Translations under genes and position numbers: made by a program | Origin: a virus | Length of the DNA stretch: 64,000 nucleotides | Reading direction: 5' to 3' (one strand) | IMG/VR virus record: IMGVR_UViG_3300025030_000038 | Location: 310,001 to 374,000 of that record | Shown here: piece by piece, positions 15,671 through 24,023 of the stretch | How positions within the stretch are numbered: position 1 is the first letter of the stretch | How the letters are laid out: each line of letters starts with the position of its first letter | Notes under the pieces: model-generated | Seen by the model: the letters and a program-made list of their open reading frames with translations, nothing else | The model's database searches: none | What the model was told of the DNA's origin: nothing

Positions 15671-16753
15671 ATGAGTGAAATCAATCTAGTTGCAGGGACG
15701 TTTCGTGACTTCCGGGCGAATGTCAAGTTCCATTTGGGGCGTCTTCAGGTAGACATCCCCGAGGGGCAGGTCGTTCAATATGATGGTCAGATCCTTCGGG
15801 TCTCGGGCCAAGAGCATCCCTATCCAGAGATTCGCTCCACCATCAAAGCTGGGTGGTTGGTGCCCATAGGGGACAGTGTGTCGGACTACATTCCTGTTTC
15901 TGCGGGGATTACCGTACGTCCAGCTCAGGATACCACGAAGGTCAAGCAATCCCCTACGACTGTATCGGGTGAGGAGACCTATGTGGGCCCAGCCACCAAG
16001 GCGGGGGCGGTCAAGAAGGCTGCGGAAGTGACCACAACCTCAGAGGGGCTCACTCTCAAGGGCAAGACATTCAACTCATCCCTGGTCAAGGATACCGAGG
16101 GGGACGGCCGAACGGTTGGTCAGGCGATCAAGCCAAAGGTTACTGCATCCAGCCCGACCCCATCATCGGAGGGGACCCCGGTGGCAAAGCTCAAGAGGGC
16201 ATCCAAGACGAGTTTCAGCATGGATGGCTCAACCAGCATGAACGCTGGAGAGCCCACAGAGGACGTGACGGGTGTAGTGGAGCATCTGGCACCACCAGCC
16301 AAGGTTATCCGTCCTCAGGCAGGTCCTAAGGCTGACCTGCTGGCATCTAAGGGGGGGATCGTCGCAGCGGCGGCAGATTCGGTGGAGGAGATCCTGGATG
16401 CTGTGGACCCAGCGACCCATGCACAAATGTTGGCTATCCAGCGCAAGAAGCAGGTGGCTGCGTCGACCCCATCTGTTGCCACGCCGGTCGTTAAGGTAGC
16501 AAAGCCAGTGGCCGCAGCGGTCAAGGTAGTGGCTAAGGCCCCAACTTCGGTGGAGGACGTGGTAATCAACGGAGACAGCCTGGAGATTGCCCCTGGGATC
16601 CGGTGGGACAAGAAGATCCATTGGAAGTCACGGGTTAAGATTGCGGTGGACCAATATCGGAACAGCCCAGATGTTTTGGCCCTAATCAAGAGCTACGAGG
16701 TCCCCTCAGTTGTCAGGGGAATCGACGAGGCTCTCGCTTTCCCTCCCCGGTGA
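15671..16753 (+). CDS. Putative virion protein, Ala/Val/Lys-rich
   Basis: Protein of 360 aa. The N-terminal 80 residues look folded (FRANVKFHLGRLQVDIPEGQ, IRSTIKAGWLVPIGD). The centre is a long low-complexity Ser/Thr/Lys/Ala/Pro linker (res 95-290). The C-terminal 60 residues form a second domain (EIAPGIRWDKKIHWKSRVKI, IDEALAFPPR). GAGAGAACC precedes the ATG. The two-domain-plus-linker layout fits an internal or tail-associated structural protein; no family recognised. Confidence 0.7.
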   Translation: MSEINLVAGTFRDFRANVKFHLGRLQVDIPEGQVVQYDGQILRVSGQEHPYPEIRSTIKAGWLVPIGDSVSDYIPVSAGITVRPAQDTTKVKQSPTTVSGEETYVGPATKAGAVKKAAEVTTTSEGLTLKGKTFNSSLVKDTEGDGRTVGQAIKPKVTASSPTPSSEGTPVAKLKRASKTSFSMDGSTSMNAGEPTEDVTGVVEHLAPPAKVIRPQAGPKADLLASKGGIVAAAADSVEEILDAVDPATHAQMLAIQRKKQVAASTPSVATPVVKVAKPVAAAVKVVAKAPTSVEDVVINGDSLEIAPGIRWDKKIHWKSRVKIAVDQYRNSPDVLALIKSYEVPSVVRGIDEALAFPPR

Positions 16754-16795
16754 GATTTCCACTCCCTAATTAGCCTTTCCCCGCCTCCCTTATGA

Positions 16796-17530
16796 ATGTC
16801 TCACAAGATCGCTTCCAGTCAGGCATCCTGGGCCCTACTCACTGAGGGGGTGACCCAGGCCCGTGTTGATATGCATCGTCTCCGGCTTATGCTGGATAGG
16901 GCCTTGGAGCTGGTGGAAACATCGGACAAGAAGGACCATCTGTGGCAAGTAGCTGGGGACCTGATTATTGGGTTTCCTGAGAGGCTCACAGAGGTAGAAC
17001 GGGCACTGGACCGAACCGCCTATGCCCTTGTGGTGATGGGGGAAGAGTTCCTGCGTGGGAGACTTCCAATTGAGGACCGATATGTTGTGGACGAGAGCAT
17101 GAAAGTCCATCCATATTCATCGGACAAGAGGACGAAGGAATCTTTGCCATCACGGGTGGCCAAGCGATTCCTTGAGGCTCAGGCCGTACATAGGGTCCTG
17201 GAGGCTTCGGGGGCCACAAGTGCTGAGGGCCACTTTTTTGACAATCCCAAGAAGCGGGAGACGCGGGAGTTTGCCCAAACCAAGGCTCTTTCCAACGTGC
17301 CAGGAACGGCTGGGAAGTCAGTTCAAGAGATGCAGAATGCGGACATCTCGGTGCCCAAGGCTACACAGCAAGCCAGAAAAGCTCCGCCTACCCCCTCAGA
17401 GATCAAAGCTGGACCTGGGGGGGGCACCTTCAGCACTCTAAATAGGCATCTCATCATGACACATGAACCCGGAGACGGGGGGCTTCCCCAGAGCCGGGAT
17501 GACTTGCCAAAGGCTAAGGCCCCTCGATGA
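16796..17530 (+). CDS. Helical protein with VAKRFLEA motif
   Basis: Protein of 244 aa. The N-terminal half is helical (ARVDMHRLRLMLDRALELVE), followed by SRVAKRFLEAQ at 119-129, a short motif resembling segments in the proteins at 24024, 56082 and 56523. The C-terminal half is Pro/Lys-rich and probably disordered. The stop overlaps the next ATG. Unknown, likely virion-associated. Confidence 0.7.
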   Translation: MSHKIASSQASWALLTEGVTQARVDMHRLRLMLDRALELVETSDKKDHLWQVAGDLIIGFPERLTEVERALDRTAYALVVMGEEFLRGRLPIEDRYVVDESMKVHPYSSDKRTKESLPSRVAKRFLEAQAVHRVLEASGATSAEGHFFDNPKKRETREFAQTKALSNVPGTAGKSVQEMQNADISVPKATQQARKAPPTPSEIKAGPGGGTFSTLNRHLIMTHEPGDGGLPQSRDDLPKAKAPR

Positions 17531-18093
17531 GTATCACAAACCTCAGTGGGTACAACAATCGGGATTGCGTCCTGTTCCACAAGGGGGACACGATGCCCAT
17601 CAAGATTTCAGCCACTCTGGCGACCAGAGGCTGGGTGGGGGGAGCTTTTGTGCGTTGGGTGGATGACGGGACAGGGGAGCCCGGAGTGGATCTTGCCAAC
17701 GGTACCTACTGTGGGTTCCTGCCCTTCGGGTCGAATGAGTCTGGGGACCAGTACACGGCAATCACACAGACAAATGTGCGAAGCCGCACAGTGTCCCTGT
17801 ACTTTGGTGGAAACTTCCTGGCCACCACCTCCTATGAGCGATACACTTATGCCTCTCGCCATGGGGGGGGCCCATTGGTGCCTCTGGTCTACTCAGTACA
17901 GCAGTTCTTGTATGTGTCGGAAAACGGTCTCTTGACCAATCAGGATGAATCGGATCCCGCAGTCAATGCGGGTGGGCTGTTTCCAGACGGGACCCCCATT
18001 ACGGTGCGGTTCCTGTATTTTGGGATCTGTGCTTTGCCCCCCAGCACATTATCCAATGGTTACGCATACGTGCAGACCAATGTTGGGATCTAA
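17527..18093 (+). CDS. Putative virion structural protein
   Basis: Protein of 188 aa, beta-rich, aromatic and Gly-rich throughout (GAFVRWVDDGTGEPGVDLAN, SRTVSLYFGGNFLATTSYER, PITVRFLYFGICALPPS). ATG overlaps the previous stop (ATGA), so it is translationally coupled. Composition and operon suggest a tail or head structural component. No family recognised. Confidence 0.68.
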   Translation: MSITNLSGYNNRDCVLFHKGDTMPIKISATLATRGWVGGAFVRWVDDGTGEPGVDLANGTYCGFLPFGSNESGDQYTAITQTNVRSRTVSLYFGGNFLATTSYERYTYASRHGGGPLVPLVYSVQQFLYVSENGLLTNQDESDPAVNAGGLFPDGTPITVRFLYFGICALPPSTLSNGYAYVQTNVGI

Positions 18094-18098
18094 CAGGC

Positions 18099-19664
18099 AT
18101 GGCCCTCCAACGCGATAAGGAAGCCTACCGAGCCCCTGTAGAGGAGCTTACTGGTGTCCGCACGTTCGTGAGTGAGAAGCCTGGGAAAGGCATCCAGGCC
18201 CCGTCTGGGGACTCGATCAGCCACCCACCTGGGGAGTCCCCCAAGTCTGATAGGAGTCGCGTCAGGCCCCAACGAACAGACACAAAAGAGAACCTGGAGA
18301 GAGACATTCCAGGGAACTGGGGATATAACACCCCTGGCCCGTCAGGTGAGGGACAGAAGGTTCATGTCCGAACGCCGGGTACACCTGGGGAGGATTACGG
18401 ACACCCATTCAAGACCAATATTACTCCTCGCCGTACGGATGACAACAATAGTAGTCCTGGGGATGGTAGCGGGGCCGGGGTTCGAGAGGCCAATTCTGTA
18501 GAGGTTACGAGGCCTCCCACCTACTCCAAGAGACAGAAACGTCAGATGGGGGAAGCAAAGCGGTACCACCAGAAATATTACCTCCGTCACCGGGGTCAGA
18601 TCAAGACCCGGGCTAAGAAGCATTACCACAAGGTGCGTTCCAACTCATTGTTCAAGAGGGTCCGCAAGATGCGGAACAACGTGGACATTGGCAAGAAGTT
18701 CAACCGGCTGCCAGCGGGTGGGTTCCGGAGCAATGCAGACCGGGCTAAGAAGCAACGGGACAAGACCGCATCTGTGGAGTTGCCCTTCTGGCATCCGGAT
18801 TTCGGGTCCGGGGTTGTGTTGGCGGTTCAAGAACAGAATGTGGTGATCCAATCGGAGGGGTTGGGCCTAGGCGAGGTGCCCTTCTTTGCCTTTTTGAATG
18901 ATGTGGAGTTTGACTCGGAGACGGATTTGGACACATTTTTTGAGTGGGCTGATGCCGACTTCGAGGACGAGGTAGACCCTACAAGAGTGGCTGGAACGTT
19001 CTACAGGGAGACATTCACTCCTGGATACAACATGGACCCGGGGGATGGCGTCAGGGACCTAGGGGCTCCCTCCCCATACTCTCCTATCCTCAAATATCCT
19101 GACTCGGATCACTTCGACCGTATCCCATCCGAAGAGATGGATAATATCCGAGAAGTAGACAACAATCCGGGGTCTGCCAAGGTTATTCCTTCTGGACATG
19201 ACTTTGCCAACAAGGAAGCCTCTGCGGATAGGGTGGTTGCGGCTATCAGGGTGGCGGCCAGGATGTCGGAGATCCTCAATGGTCTGGACCCCGGGGTGAT
19301 TGATCGGGCCAAGGTCAAAGTCCCCAAGCTGATACGTTCTGACCCCGGCAATCTCATGTTCCGGTTCCAGGTCCCAGGCAGCAAGGGTGAGAAGTACATT
19401 GTCAGGGTCAAGGGAACCCTATCCGCCAAGGGGATCCGGAGCCTGTCAAAGATGGACCTGGAGTTGTCCTGCTCCTGCAACTTCTCTCGGTGGCAGGGTC
19501 CAGAACATCACTCCAAGGTAGAGGAGTACCTCTATGGGAAGCCCGTGGGGACGGCGAGTGTTCCCGTGGTCAGGGACCCTGAGGGTGTGAAGCGTACCTG
19601 CAAACACGTCGTTGCCGTCATGGATGTGATATCGAAGTGGGCACCCATCCCTGCCTCCAAGTAG
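18099..19664 (+). CDS. Basic-region protein with C-terminal SWIM-like zinc motif
   Basis: Protein of 521 aa. Residues 1-140 are polar and probably disordered. Residues 145-225 are strongly Lys/Arg/His-rich (KRYHQKYYLRHRGQIKTRAK), likely to bind nucleic acid. Residues 225-290 (PFWHPDFGSGVVLAVQEQ, FLNDVEFDSETDLDTFF) resemble the small protein at 62708. The C-terminal part has CSC-x(9-12)-HH-x(about 30)-CKH, a SWIM-type zinc pattern. A DNA-binding protein of the virion or host-takeover type is possible; the function is not established. Confidence 0.75.
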   Translation: MALQRDKEAYRAPVEELTGVRTFVSEKPGKGIQAPSGDSISHPPGESPKSDRSRVRPQRTDTKENLERDIPGNWGYNTPGPSGEGQKVHVRTPGTPGEDYGHPFKTNITPRRTDDNNSSPGDGSGAGVREANSVEVTRPPTYSKRQKRQMGEAKRYHQKYYLRHRGQIKTRAKKHYHKVRSNSLFKRVRKMRNNVDIGKKFNRLPAGGFRSNADRAKKQRDKTASVELPFWHPDFGSGVVLAVQEQNVVIQSEGLGLGEVPFFAFLNDVEFDSETDLDTFFEWADADFEDEVDPTRVAGTFYRETFTPGYNMDPGDGVRDLGAPSPYSPILKYPDSDHFDRIPSEEMDNIREVDNNPGSAKVIPSGHDFANKEASADRVVAAIRVAARMSEILNGLDPGVIDRAKVKVPKLIRSDPGNLMFRFQVPGSKGEKYIVRVKGTLSAKGIRSLSKMDLELSCSCNFSRWQGPEHHSKVEEYLYGKPVGTASVPVVRDPEGVKRTCKHVVAVMDVISKWAPIPASK

Positions 19665-19676
19665 GTATAGTGTGAC

Positions 19677-20066
19677 ATGGCTCCAAGGTATGACTTCAAT
19701 TGTCCAGCTTGCGAAGAAACGTTCGAGCTAACCCTGTCAGTCGCTTCCTGTGGGGACCCACAGACATGCGAGACCTGTGGGGGTCCGGCTCAAAAGCAAA
19801 TCTCGGTTCCCAACTTCGTCCTCAAGGGGGATGATTGGCCCGGGAAGGCTATCAAGATTAATGGGCAGATGGCTGCCAAGAATCGAATCTTGGACAAGAA
19901 GCAAGAGGACAGGAAGCGGAATCCAGCCATGAGGTTGGCCCCCAATGTGGAGGGTGAGAGGGTGGACTCCTGGTCAGATGCCAAGAAACTGGCCGAATCC
20001 AAGGGGAAGGTAACTACCACCTATGATGCCAAGATCAGCGAAGAGAAGACTAAGCTGACCACATAG
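19677..20066 (+). CDS. FmdB-type zinc-ribbon protein
   Basis: Protein of 129 aa starting MAPRYDFNCPACEETFE, the classic start of the FmdB/putative regulatory zinc-ribbon family, with a second pair CETCGG. The C-terminal 80 residues are charged and helical. FmdB-like domains are common in large phages but their function is unclear. It follows the SWIM-motif protein by 12 bases. Confidence 0.72.
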   Translation: MAPRYDFNCPACEETFELTLSVASCGDPQTCETCGGPAQKQISVPNFVLKGDDWPGKAIKINGQMAAKNRILDKKQEDRKRNPAMRLAPNVEGERVDSWSDAKKLAESKGKVTTTYDAKISEEKTKLTT

Positions 20067-20109
20067 CCCCTAGCTATCCTATCAGCGGACATCCATAGAG
20101 GCAGCCATA

Positions 20110-20859
20110 ATGACACGTCAGCGAGAGATCCCATCCATTCAGTACCGTTCGCCAAACATGATCAACATGACGTTCCCGATGGATGCTGCCCCAAAGATCC
20201 GGGTGGCCGGGGCAGCCCGTCTGGTGGATGCCTATGGGGCAGTGGCGGGGGTAGGCGGGGGAGGTACCCTGCCGATGTTCGATGTCCTGTCTGGGATGAG
20301 CTACCTATCCCCCTCCATTAGAAGTCGCAGAATGCCAGCCGTGGAGGAGACCAGTCGTGGGTTGACCAGGATGGTGTTCGACCCGGATGACTTCTCAACG
20401 GCGGCGGCAGTTCCTGGAGGTCCCTACCTCCCCACGGATGACCAGACCCTATTCCTACGAATGCAGATCTGGGACGTAGCAACTGCCACTTACCTACCAG
20501 AGGGGCCCATCATGATCGTGCCCCCATATGATTTCTTCACGACCAAAGAGCCTACATTCACGGTTTCGGGTAGGGCACCCAATATGGCTCTTGGGGCATG
20601 GCCAGCTGCCATTCCTGACTCGATGATGCCCGGAACAATGAACTTCATGGTCCCAGGGTACTCCACCACGGTGTCAATCGCGAACCTGGATCCAGGGAAG
20701 GTCCTGTTTGTGTCCTTCCATCCAGGGATGCCTCCAACGGTAATACTTCCTGGCAAGGATATATCAATGACAGGTTCTGGTATACCAGAGCTGTTTTTTG
20801 GATGCCCGGACGGGAACCCGTGGTTCACCGTACGGATTGCCGTTGTTAACTCGGCCTAA
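20110..20859 (+). CDS. Putative virion structural protein
   Basis: Protein of 249 aa, rich in Pro, Met, Gly and Thr with beta character and no enzyme motif. The C-terminal domain (YSTTVSIANLDPGKVLFVSF, ISMTGSGIPELFFGCPDGNP) looks like a jelly-roll or Ig-like fold, but that is only a pattern. Its stop overlaps by 4 bases the stop of the convergent recombinase-like gene on the minus strand. Confidence 0.66.
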   Translation: MTRQREIPSIQYRSPNMINMTFPMDAAPKIRVAGAARLVDAYGAVAGVGGGGTLPMFDVLSGMSYLSPSIRSRRMPAVEETSRGLTRMVFDPDDFSTAAAVPGGPYLPTDDQTLFLRMQIWDVATATYLPEGPIMIVPPYDFFTTKEPTFTVSGRAPNMALGAWPAAIPDSMMPGTMNFMVPGYSTTVSIANLDPGKVLFVSFHPGMPPTVILPGKDISMTGSGIPELFFGCPDGNPWFTVRIAVVNSA

Positions 20860-21311
20860 GGTCGGATAGATAGGTTCATTACGATGATGTGTCTCCCAGA
20901 AGCCAATAGGGCTGCTGACACCATAGTGAATCCGAATCCAAATTGGGCCAGCTGGTCTTGCCGTTCGACCACGATAAGGGTCACAGTGGGGTCCGCCAGT
21001 AGTTTGATGGCATTCCTGCCACACCCGTCAGGAAGGCTACCAATGTCTGTCACCTCAGCGGATACCACCCATCCTTGCGTCGCTGCAAAGGCCCTCATCC
21101 TATCTAGTTGCTTTTCCAGGTCCGCCTTCTGGCTGGCATTTGCTACCTTCCCGTAGAGCACCACTCGTTGGATGGTGGGTTGTTCAGGGTGGACAATGAT
21201 AGTTCCTGTTGGGAATTGCTCATGGCGTATGGGCAAGGTACCATTTCGGAACATTCGATAGGCCGTTTTGTATGTGATGCCTTGTTGTTTGGCCCAAGTT
21301 GAGAGCTTCAT
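20856..21311 (-). CDS. IS607-type serine recombinase relic, active site lost
   Basis: Protein of 151 aa. Residues 1-40 are a MerR-like HTH (MKLSTWAKQQGITYKTAYRM) and 49-145 a serine-recombinase catalytic fold as in IS607 TnpA. The usual YARVS motif reads YGKVA, so Arg became Lys55 and the nucleophile Ser became Ala57. The usual DRLARFG reads DQLAQFG, so two further active-site Arg are Gln120 and Gln123. The product stops at GRHIIVMNLSIRP, about 50 residues short of typical IS607 enzymes. The frame is nevertheless intact, so it may be domesticated as a DNA-binding protein. Single leftward gene inside a rightward virion operon; no complete tnpB adjoins it. Confidence 0.82.
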   Translation of the reverse strand: MKLSTWAKQQGITYKTAYRMFRNGTLPIRHEQFPTGTIIVHPEQPTIQRVVLYGKVANASQKADLEKQLDRMRAFAATQGWVVSAEVTDIGSLPDGCGRNAIKLLADPTVTLIVVERQDQLAQFGFGFTMVSAALLASGRHIIVMNLSIRP

Positions 21312-21473
21312 TTGTACCTAAAAGGGGATATAAGACCCTAAACGCAGGAGACCTGTGTGGGTTTCCACGCTTGCTAGTTTATCCCCTCCCCTAATAATTG
21401 AGAGCGGAGCACATTCCGCCCAATTGGCCCCACCTTCGGTGTGGCACAAAGAATATCTACAGGAGCTACGACA

Positions 21474-22169
21474 ATGCCGTTCATCTGCCTCCGCCGTGCG
21501 GACATCCCCAACTCGACCCTCCAGGTCACAGACTTTTGGCCAAACCGGTCACAGTTCAACCCATCCCAGGGCCCAGCGGCTCAGGGTCCACGTTACGTTG
21601 CGGCCCCAGTGACCGCAGCGGTAGTGCTGACAGACGTTGGTGGCGTGAAGACCTTCACGGGTGCCAAGTCCGGTCTCGCTGCGTACCTGATGGCTAACGT
21701 CCAGGCGCTTGGTGCAGCTGGCGTTGCTCTCACCCCAGCAGAGGCTACAGCCGCAGCGGCAGCCCTGATTGTGATCATGCGTGCGGCGGGTTCTCTGACC
21801 CTCGCGAGCATCAATGTGAGCCTTGCGGCTTCGGTGGGTGTGGGTACGGAACTGACGACCCTTGGTGGTTCGCTGTCGACCGGCACAGTGATGGATGTTC
21901 TGCGCGTCCTCTCGGGTGCAACCTATACCGTTGCAGCGGGTACTCAGGTTCAGGCAGGTGGTGTGTTCACTGCCCAGGCATCGGCCCCTGCGTGGAACAC
22001 TGCGAACTTCGACTTCGATGCCTACTCAGACATCCTTGTCATGGACTCTTCGTTCTACATCTCTCTCGCACAGGGTCAGCTCGCGGGATTCACTGGTACA
22101 ACCTTCTCGTATCTCGGGACGGTTTCCCCAGCCCTCGTCGCATATGACGACGCGGGAAGCGTCCTCTAA
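21474..22169 (+). CDS. Putative virion protein (MPFICLRRADIPN type)
   Basis: Protein of 231 aa. ATG at 21474 was chosen because AGGAG lies 9-10 bases upstream and the N-terminus then reads MPFICLRRADIPNSTLQVTD, which I recall as a recurrent start of large-phage virion proteins. The middle is Ala/Thr/Val-rich (LTPAEATAAAAALIVIMRAA) and the end beta-rich. Codon choice resembles the capsid genes, suggesting abundant expression. Exact role unknown; tail tube, sheath or head protein are all possible. Confidence 0.66.
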   Translation: MPFICLRRADIPNSTLQVTDFWPNRSQFNPSQGPAAQGPRYVAAPVTAAVVLTDVGGVKTFTGAKSGLAAYLMANVQALGAAGVALTPAEATAAAAALIVIMRAAGSLTLASINVSLAASVGVGTELTTLGGSLSTGTVMDVLRVLSGATYTVAAGTQVQAGGVFTAQASAPAWNTANFDFDAYSDILVMDSSFYISLAQGQLAGFTGTTFSYLGTVSPALVAYDDAGSVL

Positions 22170-22192
22170 AGGTCTGAAAAGGAAACACGAAA

Positions 22193-23269
22193 ATGACTAC
22201 CCCACGCGCTCTAATTGCCGCAATCGGCAGCACCCTCGCCTCCGCCCGAGCAGCAATTGATGCTCCGGACACCAGTGCCATCCCCGGGATGACCCTGAAC
22301 ACAGCCCAGACCGTCACGGCTAACAAGACATGGACCCCAGGCGTCCTTGCAGCCCAGACACCCATTGCCTTCCACCTGACCGGCGCGGCCAACACGGCCA
22401 ACACCGCAACAGTGGAATGCCCCGATGTGTACCTCCAGCTGAATCGCACGGTTCAGTTCGCCACTGGTGCTGTTGCCTCGCAACGGGCGGTCAAGATCCT
22501 GGCTCCAACCTACGCCTTCGTTGGTGCTTCGACCATTACGACAGCTGCAACACTGTATGTGGATGCAGCTCCAGCAGCGGGCGCAAATGCAACCCTGACA
22601 AATAGCTGGGCGTTGTGGGTTGATGCTGGCAACACTCGTCTCGATGGTGGTCTGGCTCTGACACCAGCAGTTGTTGCTGGTTCAGTACCAACGGCTCTGA
22701 GCCTAGTTGGTGCGGCCAACACGACCAACACAGCCACCACAGAGGTGCCTGATGTGCTGTTCAACCTTGGTCGTACCGTTGAGTGGGCAACTGGGGCAAT
22801 CACAAGCCAACGTTTTGTGAAGATCCTGGCTCCAACGATTGCATTCGTGGCAGGGAGCACTGTAACAAATGCAGCGACTCTGTATGTGGATGCCGCACCA
22901 GCGGCGGGGGCAAATGCAACCCTGACCAACAGCTACTCGGTGTGGGTTGATGCTGGCACAACCCGTCTGGATGGCACTGTTCTCTTCAACGGTGCAATTA
23001 CAGCGGACACCACTGACGGCTCGGCCGCTCCTGGAGCAATCGAGATCAACAAGCCATCGGGCAAGTGCTCGGTTGCAATTGGGGCAGCAAGCGTGGTTGT
23101 GACAAACAGCTTCGTAACAGCGGCTTCACATGTGATCTGCACCCTCCAGTTCGTTGACGCAACCTTCACCCAGATTCTGACAGTGGTTCCTGGTGCAGGT
23201 AGCTTCACGATCACGGGTAACGCTGTTGCCACAGCGGCAACCAAGGTTGCCTTCCTCGTCGTAAACTGA
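22193..23269 (+). CDS. Repeat-containing tail fibre/appendage-like protein
   Basis: Protein of 358 aa with two internal repeats of about 93 residues. Each has the order GAANT-NTATxExPDV, NRTVxxATGAxxSQRxVKIL, ATLYVDAAPAAGANATLTNS, WVDAGxTRLDG. A C-terminal beta-rich domain (res 265-358) follows. Such repeats with NAATLYV and TNSYxLWV phrases occur in phage fibre proteins. The first 40 residues are a linker. Codon choice is of the highly expressed type. Likely a surface appendage; assembly partner unknown. Confidence 0.66.
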   Translation: MTTPRALIAAIGSTLASARAAIDAPDTSAIPGMTLNTAQTVTANKTWTPGVLAAQTPIAFHLTGAANTANTATVECPDVYLQLNRTVQFATGAVASQRAVKILAPTYAFVGASTITTAATLYVDAAPAAGANATLTNSWALWVDAGNTRLDGGLALTPAVVAGSVPTALSLVGAANTTNTATTEVPDVLFNLGRTVEWATGAITSQRFVKILAPTIAFVAGSTVTNAATLYVDAAPAAGANATLTNSYSVWVDAGTTRLDGTVLFNGAITADTTDGSAAPGAIEINKPSGKCSVAIGAASVVVTNSFVTAASHVICTLQFVDATFTQILTVVPGAGSFTITGNAVATAATKVAFLVVN

Positions 23270-23275
23270 TCCCAC

Positions 23276-23482
23276 CTACCACTCTGGATCGGGCTGACGC
23301 TTCGCGTAGGCCCGGTCACAGAGAGTACACCTCACAACAGCCTTAGGTTTGGTCCGTGGAATGCGGAGTCCACATACGTAACAGCATGCACATGCTGCCT
23401 TGCGGATGGCTGCCTCATACTTCATGGTGGTACTGCGTTCGCGTCTGGCAGCCCCCAGGTCGACAAGCTCCTCTCTAGTCAT
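23276..23482 (-). CDS. Small zinc-ribbon protein
   Basis: Protein of 68 aa. ATG at 23482 overlaps the stop of the upstream minus-strand gene (TGATGA), which decides the start. CYVCGL and CTLCDRAY form a CxxC-CxxC zinc ribbon at about residues 38-60. Possibly a small regulator or DNA/RNA-binding protein. Ends 6 bases from the convergent plus-strand stop. Confidence 0.66.
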   Translation of the reverse strand: MTREELVDLGAARRERSTTMKYEAAIRKAACACCYVCGLRIPRTKPKAVVRCTLCDRAYAKRQPDPEW

Positions 23483-23852
23483 CACACCACCCCTTGAAGA
23501 CTCGATTGAACTCAACTCGGCTGGTCTGGATGGCCCGGTTCACGGCGGTCACCTCCAGCATCCTCCGGTGTGTGGCCCTTGCTTCGAGGTACTCCAGAAG
23601 GTGGGTTTCCGGGTCGGGGAGGCCCTCCTTGGGGATGCTCCTGGAGCCAGCTTCATCGATGGCATGGATGGCCGCAACCAGCATATCACACACGATGCTG
23701 CGTGGTACCAGGGCACCGAAGGCTCCGGCCTGGAGACGTTCGGCTACTTCCAGGACTAGGCATTCAGCGGTCCGCCACTCATCCTCTTCCATGTGAGCCA
23801 CCATCTTCTCAGCTTCCCAGTCGGCTTCTAGCAAGGCCATTTCGTGTTCCAT
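23475..23852 (-). CDS. Small helical acidic protein
   Basis: Protein of 125 aa, highly charged and helical (EADWEAEKMVAHMEEDEWRT, LEYLEARATHRRMLEVTAVN). ATG at 23852 is used; ATG at 23840 with GGAA upstream is an alternative. First gene of a two-gene leftward unit with the zinc-ribbon protein. No family recognised. Confidence 0.6.
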   Translation of the reverse strand: MEHEMALLEADWEAEKMVAHMEEDEWRTAECLVLEVAERLQAGAFGALVPRSIVCDMLVAAIHAIDEAGSRSIPKEGLPDPETHLLEYLEARATHRRMLEVTAVNRAIQTSRVEFNRVFKGWCDD

Positions 23853-23872
23853 GATGGTTAGACGGATGACAT

Positions 23873-23967
23873 GGTGCCCTGAAGGCAGCCACCGAGCTGG
23901 GCACCTGGGAACGTTCCCGGATCGAGATCTGACACCCAACCGAATTCGTAGCTAAGCTATGGGAATT
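23873..23967. promoter_or_regulatory. Divergent intergenic region with three palindromes
   Basis: Between the leftward gene pair and the rightward gene at 24024 lie GGTGCCC/GGGCACC (23873-23879 with 23899-23905), the perfect 12-base palindrome GGGAACGTTCCC (23907-23918) and GAATTC...GAATTC enclosing TAGC/GCTA (23942-23967). These may be operators or hairpins for a divergent promoter pair. No clear -10/-35 pair was found. Confidence 0.4.
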
Positions 23968-24023
23968 CCATTGATTTGTCTCGGGGTCTATTCTTGGCCA
24001 CATAGTCCTGCTATTCACGCCCC

